A stretch of 8,266 nt of DNA from NCBI GenBank assembly GCA_022511485.1, contig JAFLUJ010000299.1, positions 1 to 8,266 of the forward strand. The letters are read 5' to 3'. The notes beneath the pieces were generated by a model. The model saw only the letters and a list, made by a program, of their open reading frames with translations. It made no database searches and was not told the origin of the DNA. Numbering within the stretch: position 1 is the stretch's first letter; each line of letters begins with the position of its first letter. This document shows positions 7,209 through 8,266 of this stretch, one piece after another. Both the position numbers and the translations under genes were made by a program. The DNA is from Oscillospiraceae bacterium (GTDB lineage Bacteria > Bacillota > Clostridia > Oscillospirales > Ruminococcaceae).

Positions 7209-8125
7209 GATTATCTCCGGGACTGCTTGTGATACTTGTGATCCTGGGCATCGGGTTTTTCTACAGCGCCTATCTGGAGCTTGGAACGGATGAAATACCC
7301 GAATCGGCGGTAAATAATTTCATTGCTAAGGACGCCGATCTGGCAATTCATTTCATCGACGTGGGACAGGGCGACTGCTCTCTGGTAATCTGGGAGGATA
7401 ATGCCATGCTCATCGACTGCGGAGAGCGGGAGAACTCAGATAAAGTGCTGAAATATCTGGAAAAGCAGGGCGTGAAAAAGCTGGATTATATCATCGCAAC
7501 TCACCCGCATTCCGACCATATAGGCGGAATGGGAGATATAATCTCTGCAGTGGAGGTGGATAAGGTCATCGCTCCGAGGGTAAGAAGTGATCTTACCCCC
7601 ACTACAAAGACCTACGAAAGATTTATCCAGTCGCTTCGGGACAAGGGAAAGAAGCTCACAGCAGCGAAGCCGGGAACTACATATACCTTTGAAACTGACG
7701 GGGAAAAGAAGCCTCCCAGCTTTGAGGTGCTTGCTCCTGTTGCCGATTATGATGACCTTAACAATTATTCCGTGGTGATAAGGCTCGATTACGGGACGAC
7801 CTCCTATCTTTTTACCGGGGATGCCGAAAGCAAGGCGGAAAAGGGTATACTTAAATCAGGGGCTGACGTGGACGCAGACGTAATGAAAATGGGACACCAC
7901 GGCAGCAGCACATCAAACAGCGGGGATTATCTTGAAGCGGTCTCACCGGATATATGTATAATACAGTGCGGCGTGGGAAACAGCTACGGACATCCCCATG
8001 CGGAGACCATCGAAAAGATAGAGGAAATGGGTGCAAAGTGGTACAGCAACGACAGGAACGGAACGATCATTGTGTATTCCGACGGTGAGAGTATCCAAGT
8101 CAAGACAGAAAAGAATAATGGGTAA
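7127..8125 (+). CDS. Membrane-anchored ComEC-like metallo-beta-lactamase hydrolase
   Basis: Metallo-beta-lactamase-fold hydrolase of the ComEC/Rec2 C-terminal-domain type. The 332-residue protein has a basic N-terminus (1-26), one membrane span at about 30-50, and an outward-facing enzymatic domain. Visible motifs are HFIDVGQGDCSLVI (VGQGD at 79-83), the metal-binding THPHSDHIGG (H126, H128, D130, H131), FTGDAES (D232), KMGHHGSS (H257, H258) and SYGHPH (H289). All expected metal ligands appear present. In ComEC the equivalent domain is proposed to degrade the non-transported DNA strand, but the large channel domain is absent here, so this is a stand-alone protein whose substrate could be nucleic acid or something else. 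The start is the ATG at 7127, nine bases after GGA in GAAAGGA. No later start would keep the anchor. It begins inside ygiQ and probably shares its transcript. Confidence 0.88.
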   Translation: MAARKKSSGRASSRTSAKRAAQAARTLGLSPGLLVILVILGIGFFYSAYLELGTDEIPESAVNNFIAKDADLAIHFIDVGQGDCSLVIWEDNAMLIDCGERENSDKVLKYLEKQGVKKLDYIIATHPHSDHIGGMGDIISAVEVDKVIAPRVRSDLTPTTKTYERFIQSLRDKGKKLTAAKPGTTYTFETDGEKKPPSFEVLAPVADYDDLNNYSVVIRLDYGTTSYLFTGDAESKAEKGILKSGADVDADVMKMGHHGSSTSNSGDYLEAVSPDICIIQCGVGNSYGHPHAETIEKIEEMGAKWYSNDRNGTIIVYSDGESIQVKTEKNNG

Positions 8126-8162
8126 CTAATAATGGGTTTCCAAAGGGGCGAGCAGCCCTTCG

Positions 8163-8182
8163 TCGCCGCCCGCAGGCGGCGA
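8163..8182 (+). repeat. Perfect 8-bp GC-rich hairpin
   Basis: TCGCCGCC (8163-8170) and GGCGGCGA (8175-8182) are exact reverse complements around the four-base loop CGCA. No T-run follows directly (AAACTTCC comes next), so it is not a terminator by itself. It is probably a structural module of the surrounding repeat block. Confidence 0.8.
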
Positions 8183-8217
8183 AACTTCCTCTTTTTAAGC
8201 GCTCCGCAAGGGGTGAA

Positions 8218-8248
8218 TTCAAAAACAGTCCAGTGGACTGTTTTTGAA
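8218..8248 (+). terminator. Palindromic, potentially bidirectional intrinsic terminator
   Basis: TTCAAAAACAGTCCA (8218-8232) and TGGACTGTTTTTGAA (8234-8248) are perfect 15-base reverse complements around a single G. As RNA on either strand it folds with CAGTCC pairing to GGACTG, followed by five U, the hallmark of a Rho-independent terminator. It lies 93 bases after the metallo-beta-lactamase stop and would end the ygiQ transcript. It would also end any convergent gene beyond the window. Confidence 0.7.
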
Positions 8249-8266
8249 GAGGGGACGCCCTGCAAG

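Larger units (their letters stand above)
8134..8266 (+). repeat. Hairpin-rich non-coding block, possibly a dispersed intergenic repeat, cut by the window edge
   Basis: No credible gene is present after 8125. The block packs several inverted repeats into about 130 bases: AAGGG/CCCTT (8143-8147 with 8156-8160), a perfect 8-bp stem TCGCCGCC/GGCGGCGA around a CGCA loop (8163-8182), and a 31-base palindrome (8218-8248). It ends in GGGGACGCC, which looks like the left arm of another hairpin. Such modular blocks are typical of repeated intergenic elements in Ruminococcus-type genomes. That this one is multi-copy is inferred from its structure and cannot be shown from one window. Confidence 0.5.

Noticed and set aside
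7984..8265. 93-codon minus-strand open frame running through the end repeat into the hydrolase gene
   Set aside because: Half of it is antisense to the conserved GHPH region of the hydrolase and half is palindromic non-coding DNA. Repeat blocks of this kind often yield spurious predicted proteins.

Overview
The window looks like a chromosomal segment from a Gram-positive anaerobe of class Clostridia, probably a Ruminococcus-like member of the Oscillospiraceae. I base this on the gene families, on strong Shine-Dalgarno sites with TTG and GTG starts, and on a mixed-GC backbone. The genus is an inference and the class is more secure. All seven genes lie on the + strand and are tightly packed, with at most 88 bases between them.

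Layout. Bases 1-305 are the 3' end of a TepA/ClpP-like serine protease gene. Next come uppP (347-1213, undecaprenyl-diphosphatase) and a full-length ftsK/spoIIIE-type DNA translocase gene (1244-3904, TTG start). Two AT-rich genes of unknown function follow: a small multi-pass membrane protein (3888-4322) and a signal-anchored, mostly extracytoplasmic protein (4349-5188). After an 88-base gap with a possible weak promoter comes a YgiQ-family radical SAM gene (5277-7208). It overlaps by 82 bases a ComEC-like metallo-beta-lactamase gene with one N-terminal membrane anchor (7127-8125). The last 140 bases form a hairpin-rich non-coding block with a near-perfect 31-base palindrome that can act as a bidirectional terminator. 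The block appears to continue past the window edge.

How the genes fit together. TepA-like proteases near SpoIIIE/FtsK are a familiar Firmicutes arrangement. UppP recycles the lipid carrier for wall synthesis and FtsK clears DNA from the division septum, so the first half is a housekeeping envelope/division cluster. The two unknown genes follow ftsK without a visible terminator and may be co-transcribed with it. Their lower GC suggests a different history. ygiQ and the metallo-beta-lactamase gene are translationally linked by their overlap and probably end at the terminal hairpin.

I see no CRISPR array, transposase, tRNA, rRNA or recognisable defence system. Nothing clearly amounts to a new biological system. 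The most open questions are the unknown gene pair after ftsK and the palindromic repeat block at the right edge.
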